From NCBI GenBank assembly GCA_032622095.1, contig CP136061.1, forward strand, positions 43,963,797-44,027,796: DNA of 64,000 nt. The letters run 5' to 3'. The stretch's first letter is position 1. Each line of letters opens with the position of its first letter. This document shows positions 35,613 to 45,588 of the stretch, piece after piece. Source of the DNA: Siphonodentalium dalli. Taxonomy: Eukaryota; Mollusca; Scaphopoda; Gadilida; Siphonodentaliidae. The notes under the pieces were generated by a model that was given only the letters and a program-made list of their open reading frames with translations, did not search any database and was not told where the DNA came from. Both the position numbers and the translations under genes were made by a program.

Positions 35613-37722
35613 ACTATTATTACCACAGTTTTGGACATTTGACCCATTTGAGGATTTAGTGGAATAATGAAGTAGTTTAAGAGAGAAATATTTTCAAGAA
35701 CATTTAAGTTTGATATCATTTGACTTGTCAGCTGACACGGACTGACGGAGTCTAGAAAATAGGACAGGGGAAACCCCAGCATTGGAGACGAATGAGAGGT
35801 TGACAGCTAAAAGTATCAATGCATACTTACGCTTGATACAATAATTCAATCATATAGCGTGAATTCCAATCATAAAACCACTTTTGTGTCGAGGAAATCG
35901 GATACATCTTCCCATTATTTTCTTGAAATAAACACGCCATAATAATCGGAAGTTGAAGGGACGTAACTCTCGCGATAATAAACGAGATCTATAGTTTCCG
36001 GGCGGCGGGCTTCTCATTATCGGCCCGCGGCCCGCTGTTTTGGTAACAATACGCTATTTGGAACGCCCCGAAAAACATTATCAATGGCCTAGAGAACGAC
36101 CTATAAAATGGTAATAATAGTCAATATACTATACTCACATTTTGCAATAATGTCCTTAGACGTTTACTAAGGCACTCTGCTCGTCTAGAACTGTATCAAT
36201 ATATCCAAATTTTCGGGGACCAGTCGTTTGAGTTTGTGCACGATGTGCCCGACCCTTGATGTTATTTCCTGTGTTCATGTGTCTGCTTTTCTTCACTTCG
36301 AACAATTCCACATCGTTTGAATTCCGTTTTGACTGAAAAGAGCAAAAACATGATTGATTTTCAGTATATGGTTTTTTGTTTATATTCATGGAACTTTTTT
36401 TCCAGTCACTTACGATAAAAGAATTACGATGTTTTTCGTGAAACGAGCTTAAAATTTATGGAATCGAAGTGTGGTATATGCTTACAACGAAGACTTAATG
36501 TTAATGCATTTACATTATATATATTGTTATTTATATTTATATCGATTCGGTACTTGGGTGGATCTTATTCTTTAATCTACTATAATTTAAAGATACGGGC
36601 GGCGTTGGCGGTGGGTATGCTGTTAAAATATTCAGCATAAAACCGCCACAAACAGAAAGAATAGTAAAATATAGACAGTTGTTGTTCTTATACAAATCTG
36701 AAATATGGCATAAACAGTATGTTACTGCCAAATGTTTTCCTTTGTTATGTAAACAAAAGCAAAAAACGTTACAGAACCTGGCTTTTGTTTAGATCCTGAT
36801 ATGCTAAACATAAAGAGCGTTATCTGTTACTGTTTTCCTGATATGGAAATAATAAAGAGCGTTTATATCATTTGTGTGTGATTAACCAATAGAATTTCGC
36901 TGTGTTATAAGCAAAACTTCTGTAATACGAGCAGGTTCTTGTTTACGTACACCATCGTACGTCTTGACGACAACATACTATTTACGCGCTGATTATGTTT
37001 GGCATATGAACACACCTATATATATTTTAATATTCCTTCTGTTGATGGCGATTTGAACAAATATGAATATTCTGCAACGAACGCAGCCCGTGCCTTTAAA
37101 GAGTTGATGACATTCGAGAATTATAATTTAACTTACCATTGTCGAGTTCTTCTAGTAAAAACTTCTTATTTGTGAACTTGTAGGTCGCAGAATGGAACAC
37201 AATTCGACAGAAACGCTGCATTAAATACCCCAACCGGAAACGATCGGATTAATTTGATCACTCGTTTCATGATGTGGCTCAAATCGTGTGACCGATTTCT
37301 GCCACGCATTAAATACCCTATTCAAGCGCACTCAGCATTGTCCAGCACGCTCTTGTGCTTGCATGTTGTGTAACTCACGCAAGGAACGAAAGTCAATACA
37401 TGCATACACTATTAACGTTGAAGTTCTGCATTTTTTGCGAGTCACAGTTATATACGGGTATGGGTTTCCGTACTTTCGGAGAAAGTTGTGAGATGTACTC
37501 GCGTAGTTAATCTCGGGCTCTAGATGTTCCGTTTTTACTTATTTTAAGCCGGTCATCAAACTGCGTTTTGGAAGTATCCCATTGCTACTTTCGGAAATAG
37601 TAAGACATTCCATTTTCGGTGATAAATGTTGTTTTTAATATAGTTTTAAAGATATTCCGCATTGCTAAGATAGTTATTAAACGGTTATGACCGACATTGA
37701 TCGTCATAGTACGTTTTCACAA
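35613..37722. other. Interior of the 5.2-kb element, no gene seen
   Basis: Short frames only. A GC-rich patch near 36000-36035 holds GGGCGGCGGGC and GGCCCGCGGCCCGC, resembling the loops of the palindromes. No coding evidence. Confidence 0.4.
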
Positions 37723-38090
37723 AATAACAGCAACGCCGTGTCGACAAAACGCAACACATTGTCACAAATCATGTGACGGTTCTGAGTTGGTAAAAATAAA
37801 AAGTAAGCAGAGAATATGGTCACCTAATTTCGATGAGCAAATTAAATTGAGGGTAGAATATATAGCTGAATTCAGCTAGGTTGGCTGATACAGGTATTGT
37901 AGCTGAATTCTCACATTTGCCAGATCTGAATGTAGGTTCCCTGAACATCAACAATAGACGAACATGCGTACACATTGGCGGGGTTAATAATCGATAAACA
38001 TGCAGCAACATTGTCTTCGGATCACCCTATCAGTCTGGCGTCTATCAATCTACCACATCCACGGGTAAGCAACAACTCGGTCAAATTCTG

Positions 38091-38170
38091 ATTTCAGATC
38101 AGAAACAAATCAATATAGCATTTAAATATGATTTCAGATCAGACACAAATCAATATAGCATTTAAATATG
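38091..38170. repeat. 40-bp tandem duplication
   Basis: ATTTCAGATCAG...CAATATAGCATTTAAATATG is present twice head to tail with one mismatch (GAAAC versus GACAC). Confidence 0.95.
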
Positions 38171-38183
38171 CACACCGTTTCCT

Positions 38184-39435
38184 TTAGAAATTTATAATAT
38201 TTGGAAAGCACACGTTGGGTTCGAACATTGATTCATGCGTTTGCATCGACGCCTTGATTTCTTCACACCTCCTTTGACTCGAAAGGAAACATTTCCCCCA
38301 TGCCCGAACGTCAACCACGTATGACTGCACTGTATCTGAATTGTTGATGTCAATCTCAAAATATTTGATTTGATCCTCAGATTTCGATATACGTAATTCA
38401 CATTGGTGTTCACAAATGTCCTCATGTTGAGTCATTCCGTCAACTATGGATACCTTCAATATTGATGTACAGTGCCTACACGCAAACCCTTGCCCACAAT
38501 ACCAAAAGTCAGTGCATCGTCTCCTCTTTGGATGCAATCGTCCACACGAACACATAAAACTACCTTTGCATGCCCGCTGATATGTGCATTTTCCCTTCCT
38601 GGCTTCCTGCCCCAATTCTTATAATTTATTATCACGTCGAATGCGACTGAGTCACGGAGGTATGACGACAATCAGCGAGTTCCACCGAGAACTGTCGCAT
38701 TTAAGTGGTCAGTGGGTAGACATTTGTTATCACTCAAGTCAATGTGTTCAGTAGACGTATACATGTCGTGGAATCATCGTCCGATGCGCTTGAATTATCC
38801 GTAAGTTGTTGGTGAATTTGTAGTCGCGGAGTTATGACGACAATCGGAGAGTTGCTCATCTCCATCGTGACATGTCGCACTCAAGTGGTCTGCGGGTGGA
38901 CATTGGTTTCTGCACACCATGGTTTCGGATACAACGGCGGTGGAAATTTCATTTTCCGTGTTTGGTGAGTTTGTAGTAATTTTTACATCTGTGTTGTTTG
39001 TCGATAACGGTCTGCCAAGTTTGATTTGTATGTTGTCTGCAAAGTCTGGAGCCACACATGTCTGGCTTAATACAAGAAGCTTCCGGTAAGAACGCACTAT
39101 GACGACCGGCCACAGTTATCAACTTCAAATTGGCCCCATGCAGGTGTATGTGAAGAATTGCGTGACATTCTTTTGTCCTACACTTTCGGATATCCCAACT
39201 CAACTTGTTTCTTTTGAGTTGAACATGACCCAAACCAAACGTTTTAAAGTCTATTATTGGCCAGTCCGCACCATACAAAACACACTTTATCCGGATCACC
39301 TCCTTCATAAAATTTAAACAGATCTCTCTGGTGCAACTTCAACTCGGTGGCTGCAAAGTCACGAACATCATTTTTTGCGCGGCGTATTTGATTAACGCAT
39401 GTGTGTGGTCGCGGGTCAACATCTTTCCTTCCCAA
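38184..39435 (-). pseudogene. N-terminal, cysteine-rich part of the decayed zinc-finger/MULE-like protein
   Basis: Two minus-strand frames. The first (39308-38949) has KLSWDIRKCRTKECHAILHI followed by a GRHSA stretch, resembling a FLYWCH-type zinc finger (W-x-C...C-A...H-x-H) with imperfect spacing. The second (38615-38184) has CKGSFMCSCGRLHPKRRRC, CGQGFACRHC and HEDICEHQC, a dense Cys/His region. Both fit the N-terminus of the family proposed for 31138-32085, which is on the same strand; the central transposase core is not visible. The 5.2-kb element lies exactly between the two halves. Domain names are from recall, and spacing deviations leave real doubt. Confidence 0.4.
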
Positions 39436-39589
39436 TGTTTTTATCGCAACCTTACAAGTCTGAATTGTGCACGTGCCATAGTAGCTGTATGGTATTTACT
39501 TCGCCCTAGTATTCCCAACTCAACTAAGCATTGATGGAGTTGTCATGACAATAACGCCCACTGATGAAAATATGAAGGACTTTAGGTGA

Positions 39590-39990
39590 TTTTTTTTTTG
39601 CTTTCAAATTACGTGCGCCATCTTAGATTTGGGGGACGTTGTGTTGGATGAGATATAAGGATAGTGCTTCGCCTCGGTATGGATGGAGATGTCTTAACAC
39701 TGCTCACCTATGTGGTCGCCATTTTTGACCGCCATCTTGGATTTGGGTGAATATTGGCATCTAACCCGGGTATCTTCTGCACACATACTTATTTGCATGT
39801 GCGGATTTATAATAACAATAACACACACTGACGGGAAACAGACATTACGCGATTTACGTCGTACTGTTGGGGGTTTGTTACCCGAAAAGTTATTCCATCA
39901 GAGCATATGCCGATTTTGTTGTGAGTTATTCCGCTTGTCGACTGAGCAATTTTCAAATTTACCGACATAAAAACTTGAAGAAAAGAGATA
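39590..39990 (+). other. Repeat region with exon-like motif
   Basis: GCGCCATCTTAGATTTGGGG (39613) recurs as CCGCCATCTTGGATTTGGGT (39730). The end of a plus-strand frame reads CRFCCELFRLSTEQFSNL (39908-39961), followed by a donor-like ATAAG|GTAAAT near 39999. The same peptide and donor occur on the minus strand at 50753-50880. No domain is recognised. Confidence 0.45.
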
Positions 39991-40540
39991 CATGCATAAG
40001 GTAAATCTAATCACATATATTATTTCAGCATATGACTCAATCATTATTTACGTTGGAAAGTATGTCATAAATCAATTTCATATGAACTACTAGTTCATAT
40101 CACCTTCCGATAATTTGATTGGTTTGTTGACAAAAAGTGTGTTCTGATTGGCTGAATGGCAGCCTGGGCCGAGCCGCATCTCTAACTAAATGCAGGTCAA
40201 ATTCGTGCGCGTCAACCAACGCGATGCCGAAATTCTCGCAATTATATTCTTGAAATATATAGTTTTGGACATTGTTATACGATAAATAGAATATGTAATT
40301 CGTATTTATCTAATAAACATACGATATAATGTCACAAACTGAGAACAGAATAGCGCACTATATCTTCGCGTGCATATTATTTCTGCTAGTTCACCAGGTG
40401 TAATTGGGCTTCCGGTGCAATGAAGTGACGTCACATTAACCCTTTGCTGCCGCTGTCATATAGCTATTTAGTGATTTGTGTGCGTTTTGGACATCATAAT
40501 CAATTTATAGGTGTCATATGATAAATATAATATGTAATTC

Positions 40541-40660
40541 GTGTTTCTCTCATATGATGTTTATGAAACTAGTCACGAATTTTCAGTTTTCTCTCGCCGG
40601 AGGCTCGATAAAACTGAAAATTCTTAGACTCGTTTCATAAATATCATATGAGAGAAACAC
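40541..40660. mobile_element. 120-bp palindrome
   Basis: GTGTTTCTCTCATATGATGT and its complement form the outer arms, and AATTTTCAGTTTT pairs with AAAACTGAAAATT inside. The loop is CTCTCGCCGGAGGCTCGAT. The pairing extends weakly ~20 bp outward. It is a fold-back element like those at 28935 and 44832. Confidence 0.85.
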
Positions 40661-40680
40661 TCATTTCATATCCTCTATAT

Positions 40681-41251
40681 ATGATCATAAGTTGCTTTCC
40701 CCAATTCCTATGTTAAAACGTAACGAAAAATCGAGATAGCTAACGATGTTCACATCATTATTGAAACAACAGGTTAATCACACTTCTGAGTGACGTCAGA
40801 TACTTCAGGGGTTAACATAACTTATTATCAGATCTGAAAATAGATCAGGTATTCCCAGCAACGTTCAACGTCACTACGTCTTGTCCAATCAAAAGCGCGT
40901 TGCATATAATAAAACAGTTATCGCATTGTTTTTTGGTTATCACAAGGAATTGTCAGCACTTGGAAGTCAATATTTACCTCGGCCTACGGCCTTGGTGAAT
41001 ATTGACTTCCTCAGGTTGACAATTCCTCGTGTCAACCTCGAAACAATGCGATAATTGGTTATTATATGATCATCAGTTTCTTTCCCCAATTCCTACGTTA
41101 AAACGTAACGGAAAATCGAGATATCTAACGATGTTCACCTCATTAATGAAACAACAGGTTAATAACAGTTGACCTCAGATACTTCACATGTTAACATAAC
41201 TTATTATCAGACCTGAAAATAGATAAGGTTTTCCCAGCGAAGTTCAACGTC
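40681..41251. repeat. 385-bp tandem repeat, copy 1 and first part of copy 2
   Basis: Copy 1 is 40681-41065. Copy 2 starts ATGATCATCAGTTTCTTTCC at 41066 and runs in parallel until AACGTC at 41246-41251, where the Polinton-like element begins. Copy 2 resumes at 48741. Copy 1 carries AACGTC uninterrupted at 40867-40872. Confidence 0.92.
40918..41054. mobile_element. 137-bp palindrome in tandem copy 1
   Basis: Arms: TTATCGCATTGTTTTTTGGT, GAATTGTCA and GGAAGTCAATATT, paired with AATATTGACTTCC, TGACAATTC and AACAATGCGATAA. The loop is CCTCGGCCTACGGCCTTGG. In tandem copy 2 (48800-48860) the centre of this palindrome is deleted, leaving only the outer arms. Confidence 0.85.
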
Positions 41252-42251
41252 AGTAGTATGGGAGGCTCGTTGACCCCACATCTAAAAATAGAATTTTTGG
41301 GTCTAAAATTGTTTGTACTAAAATATTCCAAAAAAAAAAAAATTCAAAACCCAAATTTTTTTTCTCAAAATAAAAAAAAAAAATGTTTTAATCTCAAAAA
41401 TTTATAATGATTTATCGGTTTAGGATAATCTCGGTATTAAATTTTTTTAAATTATTTGCGTGTAATATCTTTCGTTATTTTTGTTCAAAACAAATTTTAA
41501 ATATTTTTCATGAAACTCTGTTAATTTTATTAATCGATGTTTAGAAATAGCTTTATACCAATTATATGTGTATGGACAGGTCCGAGTCGCTGTAATTTTG
41601 GACATTGTGACCATCGGTATGAATGCATACATTCCAGTGTTTATCAATCAGACACAACCCATACATCATATAATTGTCATACCTGAAATAATTTGACACC
41701 ATTACTCTTACATGAATAATAAAGAGCGTTTATTCTTTACTTCTCTATCCCGATGAAGTTATTGAGTATATGACAGGTGTGCATTATCGCGAATTATTGG
41801 AAGTATTGAGATGTTGTACTATTTTGAAAGCAGTCACGATATTTGAGCGTGTCCAAAAAATTTCAAAAACTTCCAAAACTTCCAAAACTTTCAAAACTTA
41901 AAAAAATTTCAAAAACTTCAAAATTTTCAAAAATTTCAAAAACTTCAAAAAAAATTCTAAAATTTCAAAAATTTCAAAAACTTCAAAAATTTCAAAAACT
42001 TCAAAAACTTCAAAAATTTCCAAAAACTGGCCTGATACATTACGTTATGGAATGAATAACGACAGCGGATCAGAATGTGATCATACACGCAATAATAGAA
42101 GTTACTTTGATGTTGTTATGAATAGAATTTTATCAACCTTATGTATTAACAGTTTATTGAGTTATGCATACATATAGTACGTCACTTGGACATTTTATCA
42201 GTTTTTCACGTGATCACTAAATGTGGCAATCGGGTATCCACCGATGCCTGC
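41252..42251. repeat. Left terminal inverted repeat
   Basis: About 1,000 bp, complementary to 47716-48740 up to GTATCCACCGATGCCTGC at its inner edge. It contains a 66-codon outward-facing frame (41447-41647, minus) and a TTTCAAAAACTTC-type low-complexity array (41857-42025). Confidence 0.92.
41857..42025. repeat. TTTCAAAAACTTC low-complexity array
   Basis: Alternating TTTCAAAAA and CTTCAAAAA units of 9-15 bp. The counterpart in the right TIR is 47975-48135, with a different unit order and an extra ~25-bp segment near 47945. It therefore evolved faster than the rest of the TIR. Confidence 0.9.
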
Positions 42252-43263
42252 AATGTATTATTTATAATAATTGGACTCATTTATCTCACGTAAATAATAC
42301 TCTTAGTTGTTCCAATAAAATAGTTATCAAATTCGATCACCAATAGATTTGACTGTGGAATATAACGACCTTTAACTTATTTATCGATCTATGTTAGAAC
42401 ATGGTCTTAACAAAAAACATGACCATAACAAAAATTACCTTACCTTTATGCATGAATCTAATTTGACCATGCGTAAATATTGTCAGCTTATCATTGGATT
42501 TACTCATCAGCCGATAAGCTCAGGTACAATTGTATCATGTTTACATGGACTGACTGCGGTCATAGCGTGACAAGCAAAATGTGATGTTTACACACTTAAG
42601 CTCTGGATTAACAATACATATCGCATCTGAATGAATTTCTGGAATGTAGGTTAGCCATGCGTTCACAGACACTGGAATAAAATAGTCACTGTTTATAGAG
42701 AAGTATGACCTTGTACGTAAATAACAAAGCGCGTGATCGAGTCTATTCCTTCTCAATAATAGATGGTCATTTAGTCAAAACAGTATGATGTCCTTTATCC
42801 CCCACACATTGGAGCCACACATTACTTGATGTTCACTTATACAATTGTATGTCAATTATCAGTGGAGTGTCAGTGTACTTCATTGTGAATTAAATCACTC
42901 TGGGTTATTTGACTATAAACTATAAACATGTTAAACCACAGCCGAGGGTTATTGTAATTTAAAACCCACCGGCGAGTTATCACTTTGTCCGGACAGGGCT
43001 CTTATCTGGCAGAACGCTCAAGCGTTTTGATCGCATGAGCATTATTTTAACGCCAACAGTCATTCTTTTTTAAGAATGCCCGTGGGCATTATTTTTTAAG
43101 AATGCCCGTGGGCATTATTTTTTAAGAATGCCCGTGGGCATTATTTTTTACGAATACACGAGGGATTAAATCGACCGAGGGACGTCATAGAGTGGCTCCG
43201 CCCCCAATCATGTAAGTTGAGTCAATATAGCGTGTCGGCAAGCTGCATTAAATATCGGAACAC
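42252..43263. other. Polinton-like interior, no gene seen
   Basis: AT-rich. A 71-codon minus-strand frame (42541-42756) has no recognisable motif. The palindromic 26-bp repeats at 43065-43142 lie at its right side. Confidence 0.45.
43065..43142. repeat. 26-bp tandem repeat built on a palindrome
   Basis: Three copies of a unit whose core is AATGCCCGTGGGCATT (43075, 43101 and 43127), separated by ATTTTTTAAG. Each core has 7-bp complementary arms, so each copy could form a small hairpin or bind a dimeric protein. Confidence 0.9.
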
Positions 43264-43267
43264 TTAA

Positions 43268-43711
43268 AGGTACTCAATCAGATCAGGCCCTTATAAATTA
43301 CTATTTCTTTGGCTTCGGGGATAAACAATAATTGATTCGAGACGAGTAACCTACCTATCAACGCTCATAGTGATCAGATTGTTTTTTTAAGTTTTGTTAT
43401 TTCTATTGTTTCTGGCCCAGAAACACGCCGTCAAAAGGATGGTCTCAGTCAAAATTGCGTTATTAATACACTTGATTTTATAGTTATCCAGCTTCGCCTG
43501 TTTGAATAAGCGTTTCTGTGAAAATTATACATCTCGAGAAAATTACAAACTTAGGGGCAATTATTAGTACGCATAATTGCAAACTTTAAAAATTAATATC
43601 TAATAACTCTGAGCTTTGATGGATGGGTTCCTCGACTCGAATCAAATATTTTTTTTACCCCTGAAGTCACAGAAATAGTAATTTAGGGGTGCTTAATCGG
43701 ATTGAGTACCT
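43268..43711. mobile_element. 444-bp MITE with TTAA target duplication
   Basis: Ends AGGTACTCAATC and GATTGAGTACCT, with inverted pairing continuing through AAATTACTATTTCT. TTAA flanks both sides (43264-43267 and 43712-43715). A TTAA duplication is the signature of piggyBac- and Kolobok-type transposition. No gene. It is inserted in the Polinton-like element and so is younger than it. Confidence 0.85.
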
Positions 43712-43715
43712 TTAA

Positions 43716-45577
43716 TTTGCTGAGCTAATTAAAACTCACAAATATTTAGCGATTTTGATTTTATATTGCCAAGCCAAAAAATAAAATAAAATTTCTTCAA
43801 ACTTTGATACAAAAACACCAACAGCTATTTGGACTAACTATTTAGAAAAGTCCGCAGACAGGCTAAAACACATATAGATAACATCTAAATACGTCCCTAA
43901 GTCGGTCAAATAAACACAAAACCGTTTAACACAGATTTTAACTGTACGTTACTTATTGAACGAGAAATTGCTCACATGGTTATTTTTAATACAATGGGGA
44001 AGCACAGAAAAAATATAACATTTCCAGTATCAAATTGAAACAGAATAGCGTATATCCATGTGTATAGACATGTCATGCATATCTACTCTGGCTTCGCCAA
44101 GATATCATACTCCACTAGTTCAAAACATGGTAACTTTCTGTTGCTCTGACAGGGAAGTTTTATAACATTGAAAAAAAATGCAGTTAACATAATGCTCGGT
44201 TATAACTGTTCCGTAATAACATTGTATTTTATAGCAGGTAAAGGTACTAACTCGAGTTTGCATGGTTTGGGGGACTTTAATTAATCGATTGTACTATGCG
44301 TCGCTTGGAATTTCATTGATGTTGGCTCACAAAGCTACACAAATCTTGCAACCTCGAGCTGGGAATTTATATTCAAGGAACAAGTATTAACACAGAAATA
44401 TATTCCCTGCATGGTTTGTTCAATCTTCAACCCCATCAGAAGATAATAGAAAATGCTCCCAGGGTTTGAACATATGTGAAATGATATATACGGGGGTATG
44501 GGAGCCTGATAAATTATTATGGAATGTTAACGTATTTGATGTCGAATTAGATGGGGCATCTTTAAATCAATAAAGAAATATAGTAAGATATTGCTCACAT
44601 ACACTGTCCGAATCCATTGCGCAACGACAAACTTCGGAAGAAACGTCCCTCAACTGGCGAGTCCTAATTCGAATTTAATAATAATTGAAATGTGTTGCTT
44701 TTCATCGTGGACAACACGGACATCACAAACTGTCCGTGCTGAACTGTGGGCGTGTACTCGGGTAATCAAGGCAGAGCTGTGGACCAGACACAATTGAAAG
44801 TTGGCTCCAACGACAATTCAATGAGTGGGTTTTAAGTCAGATAATATTCTCAGCGTCGGGAATTCGGTAAAGAATAGACTCGGGCAAGCCCTCGTCTATT
44901 CTTTTACCGAATTCCCTCTGCTTCGAACATTATCCTTTACTTAATGAAAATGTCACACCGAGGTACGCCACCTTGATTGCTTTCAAAAATAGTGTAACTT
45001 ACCTGTTGGTAATACACGAATGAAGAGCGTTTAACTGATACGAAATTACTACACGAATGAACTGAGTCTTGACATTTATATTTCACATCTTTCTTAAATG
45101 TTCCAACACATACATACATAGACCTAGTGTTATACAGTCTTATATGTACACACGCTACGACACCATTACAGGTGGACAATACACTCACGATGTGACAACA
45201 TATACAGACATAGGCATAGTGTTATACAGTCTTCTATGTACCAACGCTATGACATAATTAAAGGGGGGATAATGCACGCACGGTGTGGAATGTTAAAGTG
45301 ACACGAAACAAGGGACGTGATGCAATATTGGTGTTTGAATATTAAAGGAACACAAGACACTCTAAAGGGACACTCATTATGAATGAATGTTAACAATACA
45401 AGCGCAGTGGTTGAAAGTTAAAATGACACAGAACAATATTTAAAGTTCAAATTTTCGGGCACTTAATGCGCCTTTTATCATTACGTATCGTTTCTCACTC
45501 TACAATTCCCAATAATCCACTCACTCTCTCCCCGCTTATGGATATATAACGAAAACGAGAATATCATGTTGATGAAG
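43716..45577. other. Polinton-like interior, no gene seen
   Basis: It contains dispersed repeat fragments related to the A element (44090-44580, with CCAGGGTTTGAAC and AATAAAGAAATAT), a palindrome (44832-44940) and a 92-bp tandem duplication (45118-45290, GTGTTATACAGTCTT twice). No frame resembles an integrase, polymerase, protease or capsid protein. Confidence 0.5.
44832..44940. mobile_element. ~109-bp palindrome
   Basis: GGGAATTCGGTAAAGAATAGAC pairs (one extra T) with GTCTATTCTTTTACCGAATTCCC when split around the loop TCGGGCAAGCCCTC. The outer arms (AGATAATATTC and GAACATTATCCT) are less perfect. Confidence 0.82.
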
Positions 45578-45583
45578 TTTATT
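45578..45583 (-). terminator. AATAAA polyadenylation signal of the ATPase gene
   Basis: AATAAA on the minus strand begins five bases after the TAA stop at 45589-45591. Placement this close to the stop implies a very short 3' untranslated region, as in compact viral genes. Use of the signal is inferred. Confidence 0.55.
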
Positions 45584-45588
45584 GAAAT

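Larger units (their letters stand above)
32686..37873. mobile_element. 5.2-kb element with terminal inverted repeats
   Basis: Inverted repeats of ~150-175 bp: GAATTCAGCTATATATTCTA at the left (32686-32861) is complemented at the right (37723-37873). Further matching blocks are CGAAATTAGGT, TTTACTTTTTACCAA, GAACCGTCAC, TTGTGACAA, GTGTTGCGTTTTGTCGACAC in gapped form, and GCTGTTATT. The left arm has a ~30-bp insertion. No clean target duplication. Inside are a broken plus-strand gene (33735-35435) and a 176-bp palindrome (35437-35612). The arms are diverged, so the element is old. Confidence 0.7.

Noticed and set aside
41843-42055. Lys/Phe-rich repetitive frame FQKLPKL type
   Set aside because: Product of the TTTCAAAAACTTC low-complexity array in the TIR; the right arm reads differently.
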